Counted from the first letter of the stretch, positions 21,374-29,823 are shown. The stretch is DNA of 64,000 nucleotides from Macrocystis pyrifera (GCA_031763025.1 JASSKH010000043.1:702501-766500); one strand, 5' to 3'. Made by a program: numbers and translations. Notes: a model not told the origin generated them from the letters alone.

Positions 21374-21547
21374 ATTGATACGTAAAACACCGAAAACACA
21401 CACACACACACACACACAGGGTTTCAACACCAGCTCGCCTGGTTGCGCCAGCGGGGCGGGGCCCCTGACGCTGGTGATGAGCGGAAGCAACGCGCATCCG
21501 CAGCACACCTGACAGTCCTCATCCGATATCTTGGAATGGTACGCGGG
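15360..21547 (-). CDS. ARPC3: Arp2/3 complex subunit 3 (p21-Arc), multi-exon gene
   Basis: Structural subunit of the seven-protein Arp2/3 complex, which nucleates branched actin filaments at membranes. Four minus-strand exons (21547-21439, 19907-19746, 17699-17616, 15502-15360) join with compatible phases into about 165 residues; human ARPC3 has 178. Family landmarks in order: PAYHS at the amino end, ALLP...RGPAP, DIVEEALYYFRANV, DRTLIYLTFFIQQCLKEL, NF.APGQPG...LF, then YMRQSREELVKRLC and a basic tail with KRKFMGKEM. Only the initiator Met, expected just before PAYHS, is not located; a separate tiny first exon further upstream is usual for such a start. Intron 2 needs a GC donor (CAG/GCGAGC); introns 3 and 4 have GTGAGC donors. 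The introns hold R2 repeats, long G runs and copies of this gene's own exon starts. Identity rests on recalled family sequence. The exon assembly is inference. Confidence 0.92.
15604..15823 (+). mobile_element. R2 copy in ARPC3 intron 4
   Basis: Runs from a G run through GTACTCCGGTCATGCATG and GGAGGGTGAGTTGCATCCTA to CCTTCGAGGC, then G-rich spacer. Opposite in orientation to ARPC3. Confidence 0.8.
15888..15923. repeat. G36 homopolymer
   Basis: Thirty-six consecutive G on the plus strand, inside ARPC3 intron 4. It reads as a C run in the ARPC3 transcript. Confidence 0.95.
16011..16350 (+). mobile_element. R2 copy in ARPC3 intron 4
   Basis: Shares GCCGGGACGGAGCACGTCGG, AGAGTGAGCTGCATCC and CGTGGCCACTTCCAAGGACA with other R2 copies. 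It extends to GCGCGGAGTTAAGGC near the 3-prime end but lacks a clear A tail. The 5-prime part has a small internal deletion. Confidence 0.8.
16438..16850 (+). mobile_element. R2 copy with a 160-bp insertion
   Basis: Normal R2 to CATCCCTACAATC (about 16502), then about 160 bp of unrelated sequence (16503-16663), then R2 resumes at GCCGGGACGGAGCACGTCGG. I do not recognise the insert; it has no obvious terminal repeats. Confidence 0.75.
17203..17222. repeat. C20 homopolymer
   Basis: Twenty C on the plus strand adjoining a reverse-oriented R2 copy, so within ARPC3 this run is G in the transcript. It is an exception to the local strand bias. Confidence 0.95.
17228..17483 (-). mobile_element. R2 copy, reverse orientation
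   Basis: Carries GTAGTAGGATGCAGCTCAC, CTGCCTGGTCGGTGAAAACC and GCGGCCATGCATGATAACG, the reverse complement of R2. It lies between ARPC3 exons 5 and 4. Confidence 0.8.
17616..17699 (-). CDS. ARPC3: ARPC3 exon 4
   Basis: The acceptor GACGAACTTAG is followed by CG ATG CAA AAT TTC; the donor is ACCG/GTGAGC. It is 84 nt, in the phase required by exons 3 and 5. Its product MQNFAAPGQPGWHLGTLFPA corresponds to the ITNFPIPGEPGFPLNAIYA block of human ARPC3. It is less conserved than the other exons, but the position, phase and NF...PG.PG...L motif support it. Confidence 0.8.
17992..18027. repeat. G36 homopolymer
   Basis: Thirty-six G leading into an R2-related unit that starts CGTACTCATTAGTTGC. Confidence 0.95.
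18028..18092 (+). repeat. R2-variant unit (R2b)
   Basis: TACTCATTAGTTGCCTGCC, then AGTCATTTGACAATTGACC and CGCATCCCTTTCGAGACG. It aligns to the first 60 bp of R2 (TACTCATTATCATGCATGGC...CGCATCCCTACAATG) and is bounded by G runs on both sides. Other copies are at 19408 and 21274. Confidence 0.7.
18315..18343. repeat. Interrupted G run (29 bases)
   Basis: Long G tract with a single A interruption beside an exon 4 duplicate. Confidence 0.9.
18903..18938. repeat. G36 homopolymer
   Basis: Thirty-six G immediately before an R2 fragment (18939-18985, GTACTTGTAGGAGAGATG and CGCATGCATGGCGGTAAT). Confidence 0.95.
18939..18985 (+). mobile_element. R2 5-prime fragment
   Basis: Shares the GGAGACATGTACTCGATC-like variant start with the copy at 3379, then stops in another G-rich stretch. 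Confidence 0.6.
19264..19382 (+). mobile_element. R2 5-prime fragment
   Basis: From GGTGTACTCACTATCATGC to GCAGACATTGCTTGC, then cut off by a G25 run at 19383-19407. Confidence 0.8.
19383..19407. repeat. G25 homopolymer
   Basis: Twenty-five G between an R2 fragment and an R2b unit. Confidence 0.95.
19408..19480 (+). repeat. R2b unit
   Basis: CGTACTCATTTGTTGCTTGC and CACGCATCCCTTTCAAGACG, flanked by G runs. Confidence 0.7.
19500..19706 (+). mobile_element. R2 copy, diverged
   Basis: From GTACTCCTGTTCATG through GGGGTTTCCACCGACC to AGGGTGAGCTGCTTCC. It ends about 40 bp before the donor side of ARPC3 exon 3. Confidence 0.7.
19746..19907 (-). CDS. ARPC3: ARPC3 exon 3
   Basis: Fifty-three whole codons with the family core QEDIVEEALYYFRANV, YRNYQIDGSSDRTLIY and LTFFIQQCLKELEKHPGKK. 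Human ARPC3 has DIVDEAIYYFKANV and DRTLIYITLYISECLKKL here. The pyrimidine-rich acceptor CTTCTCGCAAAAG is at 19908 and the donor AGAGG/GTGAGC at 19745. This is the strongest single piece of protein evidence in the window. Confidence 0.95.
20280..20297. repeat. Interrupted G run (about 18 bases)
   Basis: G tract with one T, downstream (ARPC3 sense) of the exon 3 relic. Confidence 0.9.
20350..20412 (-). pseudogene. Decayed ARPC3 exon 3 relic in intron 2
   Basis: The minus strand reads EEREEALYYPRGSVLDQDYP. It aligns without gaps to the exon 3 start EDIVEEALYYFRANVLYRNY, and the DNA is also visibly related (GAGGCTCTGTATTAC against GAGGCGCTGTACTAC). It lies about 450 bp upstream, in ARPC3 sense, of the functional exon. 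The rest of the exon is absent or unrecognisable. Confidence 0.65.
20543..20872 (+). mobile_element. R2 copy
   Basis: Good match from CACTCATGTCATGCATGGCC to GGATGCCTTGCCATTCCATG. It is preceded by a G run (20527-20542) and abuts a MITE-2. Confidence 0.85.
20877..20969. mobile_element. MITE-2, best-preserved copy
   Basis: Near-perfect inverted ends ACCCTTTTAGTACTGCAG and CTGCAGTACTAAAAGGGT enclose CCCGTTTCGGGGATAAAC and GGTTTGTCCCCAAACCGG. TTAA follows the right end. Confidence 0.88.
21052..21108 (-). mobile_element. R2 5-prime scrap, reverse
   Basis: A C run followed by CCGACTACGGCCATGCCATG and TGAGTACC. Confidence 0.55.
21241..21273. repeat. G33 homopolymer
   Basis: Thirty-three G leading into an R2b unit. 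Confidence 0.95.
21274..21342 (+). repeat. R2b unit
   Basis: CGTACTCATTAGTTGCTTGC, then TTTGACCATTGACCACGC. A G28 run follows at 21343-21370. Confidence 0.7.
21439..21547 (-). CDS. ARPC3: ARPC3 exon 2 (amino-terminal)
   Basis: The acceptor GGTTTGCGACAG precedes CCC GCG TAC CAT TCC. It codes PAYHSKISDEDCQVCCG, then CALLPLITSVRGPAPLAQP, matching the human start PAYHSSLMDPDTKLIGN and MALLPIRSQFKGPAP. To stay in phase with exon 3 the exon must end CCAG with a GCGAGC intron start, a GC donor. The alternative GT at 21432-21431 (CTG/GTGTTG) would add residues and break the frame. Confidence 0.9.
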
Positions 21548-21829
21548 CTGTCGCAAACCGGCGGCGTTGCAGGAGAACGTCCGGGTGGGAGGCGGTAAAG
21601 CAAAGGGGGTGGGGGTCAATCACGGCAACCCGCCACGCGAACATACAGTACACAAGGTTCCCCTCCGGGAGGTGCCGTATGAATAGGGGAGTGTGGCGCA
21701 AGAGCGAAATAATATTCGTATGCAACCCTGCACACTTGTGTAGAAGAAGTACCTGCATCCACCCATATCATTTTAACGTGAAGACACACACTACATATTT
21801 TTGAGGACAGACTATTATACTGCTGTACC

Positions 21830-22121
21830 AACGCCCCAACGGGTAGGGTGGACCGTAACTGGACCGAGTCCGGCGGGAAGGCCTCATAGCCTTGGTTTTT
21901 GTTAGTGGGTGAGCGCGAGCAAGTCCCACACTACCCGGGAGGGATGACTGTCCCGGGTGGCTATCTCCACCGCACCTGCTCCTCTCGGGGGTCAGGTCGG
22001 GTCAACGTGCCCAACTGGGCTAAATTGACACACGACACGAAATTGGGAACGTGGAAGTGTGGTGAGCTTAAGCTTTATTTTTACCAATCCGCCGGAGGAA
22101 AAAAAAAAAAAAAAAAAAAAA
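21830..22121 (+). mobile_element. SINE-B, longest copy
   Basis: Begins near CGCCCCAACGGGTAGGGTGG, contains GACCGTAACTGGACCGAG, GGCTATCTCCACCGCACC and CCAATCCGCCGGAGG, and ends in about 23 A (22099-22121). Its 5-prime half is shared with the copy at 48.0-48.3 kb, which sets the family length near 300 bp. Confidence 0.8.
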
Positions 22122-22329
22122 GCTGTTCGCGGAATTAGTGTGGGATCATTGCTACAATAATATAAAATAGGGTAGCGATTAGTGGATATATTGATCCAGC
22201 CGACTCGCGGCGATTAATTCGTAAGTACAAAAAGTTGCGCGCGGTCGAGGTTGCGCCATGATACTTTGTGACCGGTTGAGTAAGGTACAGCACACACATA
22301 CTGGTACAATGTATATATATATGTTCCCC

Positions 22330-23150
22330 CAAAATAAATGTTTCTTGGTGCTCAGGGTAGCATCAAGGTTTCACAGATAAATGCTCGGCGAGAACAAATC
22401 GTAGTTCGAGCACTGAGAGTATTGGAGTACTGGCGGATAAAATATTGCCAGCACTGAGAAGGCCCAAATACTGAGAGTAATGAGAGTGTGAGCAGTACCG
22501 AACCCCGAGAATACAGGAAAGCATGTACCCGCAGTAGTATCGAAACACGACATAAATACTTGGAATAAAGGCAGTATGCGCAGTACAGAGCCTCGAGATA
22601 CTGAGAGTATTCGCAGTACATGCATATACATTCCTCGCAAATGCGTATCTCGAAATACTGCCAGACTGCTTTAAGTACTCAGGTTGTCTCCGGCGAAAGT
22701 GGTTTGCTCGAACTCCCACTCGTGTGGGACTATCTAGGTGTGTTTGGTGGCGAACGCTGGGCCTGAGAATTGTCGACGCGGTGCGTAGACGGTTGAAGTA
22801 TACATGATACTCACTCGAAACATACAGGGCATATTGAGGGTATTTCAATACTGCGAGTACTGAGTCTCGCAGAAGTAGCAGTACGAACACTACCAACGGA
22901 CGAAATACTGCTACTACTGTAGACTAGAATACTTGTAGTAATACCCGCGGTACAGAAAACCCCGAGACACTTGAAGCACAACAGGGGGTATCCACGCCAG
23001 CAGCAGTAGCGAACCCCGCATTATTAGTGCGAGCCCGAAAGTATACGAAGCAGTATCGACAGAACCTCATAATGCTGCGAGTACTCGCAGTATCTCGAGT
23101 ACAAAACCCCCGAAATACTGCGAGCGTACGAAGTACCCACGATAATAAGA
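22330..23150. repeat. Region of recurring palindromic ACTGCGAGTACT-type boxes
   Basis: Variants of ATACTGAGAGTATT, CTGCGAGTACTGAG and CTCGAGATACTGAG recur at least ten times in both orientations (for example 22407, 22470, 22590, 22655, 22850, 23070). CAGTAC/GTACTG pairs give many short hairpins. There is no coding signal. Confidence 0.6.
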
Positions 23151-23289
23151 GCACTAGACTATTCTCTCGAACATACTTTGCTTTACTCCCAACTATTGGG
23201 AGTAGCTGTGAAATGTTGAGGTGTGAACGCACGCCACACGTACGCGCGCCCAAACTCTTTACCTTGGGTAAAAACACACAAGTAACTAC

Positions 23290-23460
23290 AATATCATATT
23301 ATACGTTCAGAAAAGCAAGGTGGATGAATGTACTGGTCGGTGCAAAAAAAGCCAAAAGTGGAAAATAAACACACACAACCTATTTATTATATTACAACAT
23401 ATCATACGACGTACGTACGTATATACGCTCAGAAAAGCAAGGTGTGGACGAATGTATTGT
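23290..23460. repeat. Short tandem duplication
   Basis: TTCAGAAAAGCAAGGTGGATGAATGTA near 23309 recurs as CTCAGAAAAGCAAGGTGTGGACGAATGTA near 23430. Confidence 0.65.
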
Positions 23461-23469
23461 TAGTAATAA

Positions 23470-24920
23470 TAGTACTGTTGCAGTCTTGGTACAATATAAG
23501 TAAAAAAAAAGTGAATTTTAGAAAAAAAAAAAAAAAAGTGTGAACGGTGCGAGTCGAAGCTCAGAAACGAAAATTGTATCGCGCGCAGTATAAACGTCTA
23601 CGCTAGAACAGTGCTCGAACAACTGGCACGTCGCGATTTTTACGCAATCTAAAAACACTCTGTTTGCACGATCTCCTACAGCAGTAGAGTAGCTTGCACA
23701 GGTACGACTGCATATACAGCAAAGTAATATGCCACGCGAGGAACGTACGTGTACTGACCCCTTTCAGCTGGCTCTAGGATCTATCGGTCAGCAATGTAGG
23801 ACACACAGCAATGAGAACTACTGCTGTAAGTATGTTTTGTACGAACGCTGCTGTACGAATAATTTGTTGTACAGCACGAACGATTTGTTTTTGTTGTACT
23901 CGAGACGACGCATATCGATCCGGGGATAATGGCTCACACACTGCGGAAGGTACGTGCATCGGCCAATCAATGCCGATGACAACAACAACGAAACTACAGT
24001 ACAGTAGTACTGAGCTTACAGCGCGGATCTTCCACATGCGCGTAGTACCCTGCCTGCTGCTGCTGTTGGCGCACTGTGCTGAGCACAGCTGGAGCAGTGG
24101 CAAAGTTTGGATCACACACAGCAATAAGCAGAAAAAGAGGATTCTGAAGCAGGGAGAGAGGTGTGTGTGATGCTGCTGGTTGGTGTGTTCGTGGCGCGGT
24201 CAAGTGATCGATCGAACAAACCAACTGTGATAGCCGCAGTACGATCATCCATACGCGCAAGGTGTGTGCCCACTGCTGCTGCTGCTGAGCAGCAAGGCGG
24301 CAGGGTTGGTTGTGGTGCTGTAGGAAGCAGGAGGTATAGGCACGCTCTGTGCACTGCTGTGGCTATATTGTTCCCTAGGCGGTGGTCCGTGCTCAGTGTA
24401 CAGGGATATATACGCCATCCTGGGTATATACGGATCAAAAATGCGGACAGCAGGCTCCGACAACCGCAACCAACCACAGCAACACTGCGCATAAGGGTGT
24501 GTCGCGCACGCACGGCGGGTGGGGGGGGGGCGGCAGCGTTGGAACGTTGGGATCTGTGCATGTTGTCTGTTGTGTACCTGGCACATGTCTGAGATGTGTG
24601 CTCATAGCTCGTGAGAGCCTAGGGGAGAAAACAGACAGCATGTCATGTATGTACCGATACGTACGTACAAAGTAAGGCCTCGTACTGAAACCAGGGAAAT
24701 CGTCTTATCCACTCCCGCCGGAAAAAAAAAACTTCGAGCGCCCGCCACGCGCTTCAGAGTGCACGGATCGCGCCGAGACCTAGACCAATGTGTCCGGCAG
24801 GGCTTCCCGTGTCCGTGTACTTACTGTTTTGCCTAAAAGTGCTCGTGCGAAGAGAAAATTTGGCAAAAGTACGAAAATTTGACAAATATACGTATACATA
24901 TACATATATAAAAGTTATTA
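23470..24920. other. No gene recognised
   Basis: CTG/CAG triplets (about 24050, 24270), a T/A-rich patch and several overlapping open frames with no family resemblance. Confidence 0.4.
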
Positions 24921-24921
24921 T

Positions 24922-25039
24922 TATTACGGGGGGGACCATAGTAAATAGGACCGACGGTACACACAAAAACATACATATTTCCCAATTTTTACTAACAATA
25001 TTGAATATTTGGTCCTATTTACTATGGTCCCCTGTAACA
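24922..25039. mobile_element. MITE-1 copy 11
   Basis: TATTACGGGGGGGACC...GGTCCCCTGTAACAG, slightly long because of an insertion in the core. Confidence 0.88.
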
Positions 25040-25071
25040 GGGCGTTTGCCATACAGTAGACCAATCAGGTC

Positions 25072-25178
25072 GAGTTTTTTATAAATTTATGAAATACGTC
25101 AGCCGTGAGTTCTCGACTGATTCAAGCAGTTGATACTCAACTTTGCAAGCTGCGTAATACGTCTCGTCTATATTCCAA
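25072..25178 (-). mobile_element. R6 fragment, reverse
   Basis: AATTTATGAAATACGTCAGC, AGTTGATACTCAACTTTGCA and ACGTCTCGTCTATATTCCAA match, inverted, the R6 copies at 10.3-10.8 kb and 58.5-58.7 kb. Confidence 0.65.
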
Positions 25179-25317
25179 TATCTACCGAACTTTACCCCAC
25201 TCGTACGATCTGAAAGGCGCTACGGTCAGGACTACCCGGACACGGCACACAGCAGTACTACCGCTACACGCCTTGTCGACGCCCCCGTCCTTATGCTTGT
25301 CCCCCCCCTCCTGAACT

Positions 25318-25574
25318 AACTCATTGAAGCTGTCATCCACATGCAAGTCCGCCTCACAAGCGGTTCTTAGTAGGATGCAGCCCACCCTTCATGCGACTCG
25401 CCGGACACCTCACGTTTCGCTTCGCGCTTGGTGCAAGCAATGTCTGCCTGGTCGGTGAAAACCCGACATGCTCCGTCCCGGCATTGTAGGGATGCGACGG
25501 TCTCTATGGTCATACGACTACGGCCATGCATGAGATCGAGTACATCTCTCCTATCGAGTACCCCCCCCCCCCCC
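25318..25574 (-). mobile_element. R2 copy, reverse
   Basis: CATTGAAGCTGTCATCCAC, then AGTAGGATGCAGCCCACC, GCTTCGCGCTTGGTGC and ATCGAGTACATCTCTCC, ending in a C run. Confidence 0.85.
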
Positions 25575-25858
25575 CTCCTCCCCTCCCAAATGGCCGACAA
25601 AGTGGTCAAGAACGTTGCCGTTATATCCCCGGGGACTGTATATATATATTTTTTTCTCGACGAAGTCCCCCCCTACCTCTCCCGGGGACAAAATTTTCCT
25701 CAAAATAAGTCGGCGTCCCCGGGGGGACAGCACGAACGCCTTTTGGTTCCGACGAGTCGACGAAGGCCAAATAGGGGGCTTGGGGGTACTCTCGAGTCTT
25801 TGGTTCCTTTCGTTGGGTGTCAGAGGGGCACCGCCCCCTGCTCCTCGTCACGACTGTT

Positions 25859-25968
25859 ATTCACGGGGGGCTATAGTAAACAGGAACAAATATTGTCAGT
25901 AAAAAATGGGAAATATATAGGTTTTTGTGTGCACCGTAGGTCCTATTTACTATGGTCCCCCGTATTAA
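25859..25968. mobile_element. MITE-1 copy 12
   Basis: ATTCACGGGGGGCTATAG...ATGGTCCCCCGTATTA, with a normal core. Confidence 0.87.
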
Positions 25969-26426
25969 CACCGCCCGACGAAGGGTGCCAGCATCCCCCA
26001 AATGCTCTCCGTCCTTTGCTTCTCACGCGCTTGCTCGTAGAGATGCTGTCGAGACCCGACATCGCTGGTTATCGAGCGCGACGTACGCTGGGGCGGCGAG
26101 GAAGCCAGCTACACACGAGTCTGTGGCAGATGTTCTCGAGAACGTTGCTTCATCAACGTTTTACTGAAAAAAAAAAACGCTCGCCTTAGGGGGCGTCGAC
26201 AGAGGATTATACGTTAACTCCTTTGCTACGTGCAGGTAGGTAGGTAGGTACCTGGGACGCTGCTTCTGCCTCTGCATCGGCATCTGCCGCTTGCTGTTGC
26301 TCTTTCTGCCGTGTACTGGTGCTGCTACTGCTGGCGGTGCTGGTGCTGCTTGTTCAGCTCTGCCGCTCACGTGCGAACCCGAGTGCCGTGTGTTTGTTTT
26401 TCTCTCTGCAGCACCCACGCTGTGTG

Positions 26427-26625
26427 TGTCCTCCACATTGAACCGTTCTTTCTACCCGTCGACATCCAGCACAACTATTACGGGTCCATAGTTAATAGGA
26501 TCTACGGTATACATAAAAACCTATATATTTCGCTATTTTTACTATCAATATTTGGTCCTGTTTACTATGGTCCCCCGTAATAGTGTCCGTGCCGATTCTT
26601 CAATCCTAGAGATATGTCAAACTAA
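26427..26625 (-). repeat. R7 repeat carrying a MITE-1 insertion
   Basis: ACATTGAACCGTTCTTTC, CCGTCGACATCCAGCACAAC, [MITE-1], then GTGTCCGTGCCGATTCTTCA. The uninterrupted counterpart lies at 57905-57957 in the opposite orientation. Confidence 0.75.
26475..26582. mobile_element. MITE-1 copy 13 with a related empty site
   Basis: Filled site CACAAC-TA-[TTACGG...CCGTAA]-TA-GTGTCC, against CACAAC-CA-GTGTCC at the empty site near 57.93 kb (read on the minus strand). This fixes the target as two bases and the element ends at TTACGG. Confidence 0.92.
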
Positions 26626-26660
26626 TTTTTACAGTGAGCACGGCAGCAGCAGGTAGGAAT

Positions 26661-26876
26661 TAGGGAGGGGGGGCATATCGAATAGGACCTACGGTAAACA
26701 CAAAAACATGGACATTTACCTATTTTTACCATTACGGGGGTCCAGAGTTAACAGGACCAAATATTGTTAGTAAAAATAGGTAAATATACAGGTTTTTATG
26801 TATACCGTAGGTCCTATTAACTATGGACCCCCGTAATAACAATATTTGGTCCTATTTACTATGCTCCCCCGCTATA
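26661..26876. mobile_element. MITE-1 copy 14 (outer of a nested pair)
   Basis: The left half runs to TATTTTTACC and the right half resumes AACAATATTTGGTCC, ending CTCCCCCGCTA. It is interrupted by another complete MITE-1. Confidence 0.85.
26731..26838. mobile_element. MITE-1 copy 15 (inner of a nested pair)
   Basis: ATTACGGGGGTCCAGAG...GGACCCCCGTAATA, complete, inserted in the core of copy 14. It is therefore younger than its host copy. Confidence 0.9.
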
Positions 26877-26907
26877 TAGTACTTTGTAAAATAGAAGTAC
26901 TTGTAGT

Positions 26908-26965
26908 CGGAGAACTTTCGCGCTTCTCCTATTTCGGGGACAGCCTACTTGGGAATTAAAGTAAG
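26908..26965. mobile_element. MITE-2 fragment
   Basis: TTCTCCTATTTCGGGGACAG then TACTTGGGAATTAAAG resembles the left half of MITE-2. Confidence 0.4.
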
Positions 26966-27112
26966 ACCGGTGTAATAAATAACAGAAAAAAAAACACTGC
27001 AAGTGCAACCGCTCTGCTCTGTACCACTGCTTGAGATTTCTGAGTCCGGAGTTAAATACCTGGTAGCTGGGAACACATGTTGCACCAGATATATATATAT
27101 ATATGTCGGGCC

Positions 27113-27871
27113 GCTTCCTATGCGGTTCGATTTTTGAGCTTTAGATTTTGACCCGACGGCATTTTCAGATATGAGCTTGACAAATCGAAAGGGTCTTCCT
27201 ATGCGGAAAAATCAGATTTATTGCGCGTGTAGAGAATCGAGCAAACGCCGAGACCAACTGCTGTTTTTGTGATTTGGCGCCGCGAAGAGACGCGCTGGGT
27301 GCGCTGCCCTGCGCGTAGGACCCAAGCGTCCGAGCCCACGCTGACTGCCTCTAGTCTGGCGGCGAAGAGACGTGGCGAGTGCGCTAGAGTCAACCTGTCT
27401 TGGTATTTTGTGTTTCATTTTGTGACTTGACTGCTGCTGCTGCTGTACAGCTGCAGTGTAGTCTACGAGTACGTATCCATGGAGAAGTGCACGCTGAATG
27501 CGCTTGTCTTGGTCTCTAGCCCGAGCCCGCGCCAACCGACTGTAGTCTGGCCACGGAGGAATGCGCCGTCCGCGCGTCGGGCGCGAAGCAACGTCGCTAT
27601 ACAGCTGTATCACCATCCAACTCATCGATCGTTCTGCTGCTGTTTGTGGACGTGGATGGCATCTTGAATTTAGAGAGCATGCCATTTTTCGATTCGAGAA
27701 TCCGATGACCCACGTCGTCGGATTCCAAATCCAACGACTTGGGCAATCGGATTCTCAAATCGAAAAAAATTCCGGTCGGATTTTGCATATTTGGACTGCA
27801 TAAGCAGGGTCATTCGTTTTTGAGATCGAAAAATACAAATCTGAAGCTCGAAATCGAACCGCATAGGAAAC
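27113..27871. mobile_element. TIR element, about 760 bp
   Basis: The left end CTTCCTATGCGGTTCGATTT, followed by GAGCTTTAGATTT, matches the minus strand of the right end, TTTCCTATGCGGTTCGATTT then CGAGCTTCAGATTT. A second partial copy of the end (TCTTCCTATGCGG) lies at 27192. The interior shows no transposase; it is a non-autonomous DNA transposon of unknown superfamily. Confidence 0.7.
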
Positions 27872-27879
27872 AGCCTCAG

Positions 27880-29350
27880 ATGCAACAAAGGAACAAAGCT
27901 CTATATAGCCTTACAAGTATACCTCGTACGACCTGGTTCGTACATGCAGCTATTAATAGCAGTACGAGCATCACATGGTTTGCAGGTAGACTTACACCTG
28001 GTACTGCTGTACGGTACTCTGTGCTGAGAGAGATTATGTAATAAGAGCGGAGGCATCCGCTGCGGCACACCTATGCATGGTATCACAGCATCATATTGTT
28101 GACTCTCAACAGGAGACGAAGATGATGTCCCTCACGCAGCGCAAGTACAATTAATCTTCAAATGGCACTTCGGCACTGCTCAATGTATCAGGGCTGGGGG
28201 TTAGGCCAGACTAGGAAAGGAGCTGCTGCAGCTGCTGCTGCTACTGCTGCTGCTGCTGTAACTAGTGCCACTATGCGATGATGTTGACGATTGGTGACCC
28301 TGGGCAAAGCTCATCTCGTAGAACGAACAAACCAAATGGCATTTTCCGCAGATAAAAGAGAGGAGCCTCCTTGACTCTCTGAGTTCCGCTTACGGGCAAG
28401 ACGTGCGCAGACACAAACCCGAGCAGGCAATTGGACACAGCAGAACGCTCACCATGATTCGACGCCCCTTGATCTCCCGTTCGACGAAGGAAAACTGCAG
28501 CTTGCAGTAGGCTGCTGGGTCCTACAGCACGAAGTTGCCCTGCTCGGGAACACATTTCCGGGGACAATATAAATAGTAGAAACATGCCTTTACACCTTAT
28601 CGAACTCCACGGATCCAAGATTTGGGAAGATCCTGATCTACACAGGGAATACACCACCAGGCCGAGCTGGCGCACACACCAAGCTACGCACAGCGCGTGT
28701 ATGGTATACGATAAGGGCAACATACCAACTACTCCCCGGCACAAGAGAGAGGGTGGGGGAGGCGTATGCCTGGTGCCTACACACACAACGAGGAGGGTGG
28801 TCTCTGGATGTTGCTCAGCGTTCAGCGGGTATGTTGACTTCGCTTGGCATCTAAAACTGGCGCTGCGCTGGTGCGTACCAGCTTGTCCGTCAATATAAAG
28901 ATCACTTCAGCATTAATATACATATAATCATGTTTCTTATATTATCGTAGATAGTTGTCTTTCGCCGACGGGAAGTATCGCGACTGCCTTGGCCCGTAAT
29001 ATAATGAACGCTTTATATGTGAAATTGATATTGCACGTTCATCGTATTCCCGACCAAAGTTGTTTTTTTTATTACCAAACGAATCCACGAAATCCTCGAT
29101 CCTCCCTGTTCGCATTGACAGGCGGGGCACCACACGACTGCGTATCGAACACGAATCCACCTAGGGTTCGTTCACTCGTCGCCAGAACGGCACACGGCGC
29201 AATGGAGGCAGGGCGAGAAGAGGACGGGAGGAGCGCTTCTCGCGAAGAGGTGAAGTGAAACCAAAGCGCCGAGCCGAGCGAAAAGAAGCTGAGAGACGCT
29301 CGATTCGCTTCGAGCGTGTGGCGCGTCGTGTGTTGAACCACGGGTTGGAC
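27880..29350. other. No gene recognised
   Basis: Includes a CTG/CTA triplet patch (28219-28262). Overlapping frames of 171 codons (minus, 28271-28786) and 104 codons (plus, 28584-28898) share the same DNA, and neither resembles a family I know. I do not call a gene. Confidence 0.4.
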
Positions 29351-29353
29351 AAG

Positions 29354-29465
29354 CCTATTACGGAGGACCATAGTTAATAGGACCTACGGTATACACAAAA
29401 AACTATATATTTTCCTATTCTTACCAACAAAATTTGGTCCCATTTACTATGGTCCTCCGTAAGAG
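29354..29465. mobile_element. MITE-1 copy 16
   Basis: CTATTACGGAGGACCATAG...ATGGTCCTCCGTAAGAG. Matching A/T changes in both arms suggest inter-arm conversion or subtype origin. It abuts MITE-2 at 29471. Confidence 0.9.
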
Positions 29466-29470
29466 ACCTC

Positions 29471-29569
29471 AACCCTTTTAGTGCCGCAGTCCTGTCTTGG
29501 AAAGAAATTACTTAGAATTAGAGCGGTTTGTCCCCAAAACGGTGACGTCAGTCCTGCAAAGGTTGGGTT
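29471..29569. mobile_element. MITE-2 copy
   Basis: AACCCTTTTAGTGCCGCAG...CAGTCCTGCAAAGGTTGGGTT with core GGTTTGTCCCCAAAACGG. Confidence 0.75.
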
Positions 29570-29823
29570 AAAAAAGATATTGATGTTACGAGTGCGCACA
29601 GCAGCTGCGCGTGCATCATGACGAACCCTGGTAATCTACACCGAACAGGATGGCTCTGCAACAAGCCAGATGGAACGCCTGCCCCCGCTTGGTGGCCTGA
29701 GATCTCCCCCAGACCTGATCCCACTCGGACCTATTCTGAGCCCTCCAAGCTGGCCCTCTTATGTTAGCCGCCGGCACGCAGGCCGTGTAGCTTTCGTTCG
29801 TGTGATGATGATGTTGTTGTTGA

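Noticed and set aside
25428-26189. A 253-codon plus-strand open frame
   Set aside because: It runs through R2 sequence, a C run and a MITE-1, so it is a composite of repeats.
28271-28898. A gene on either strand (171-codon minus or 104-codon plus frame)
   Set aside because: Both cover the same DNA, neither has a domain, and there are no splice sites supporting either.
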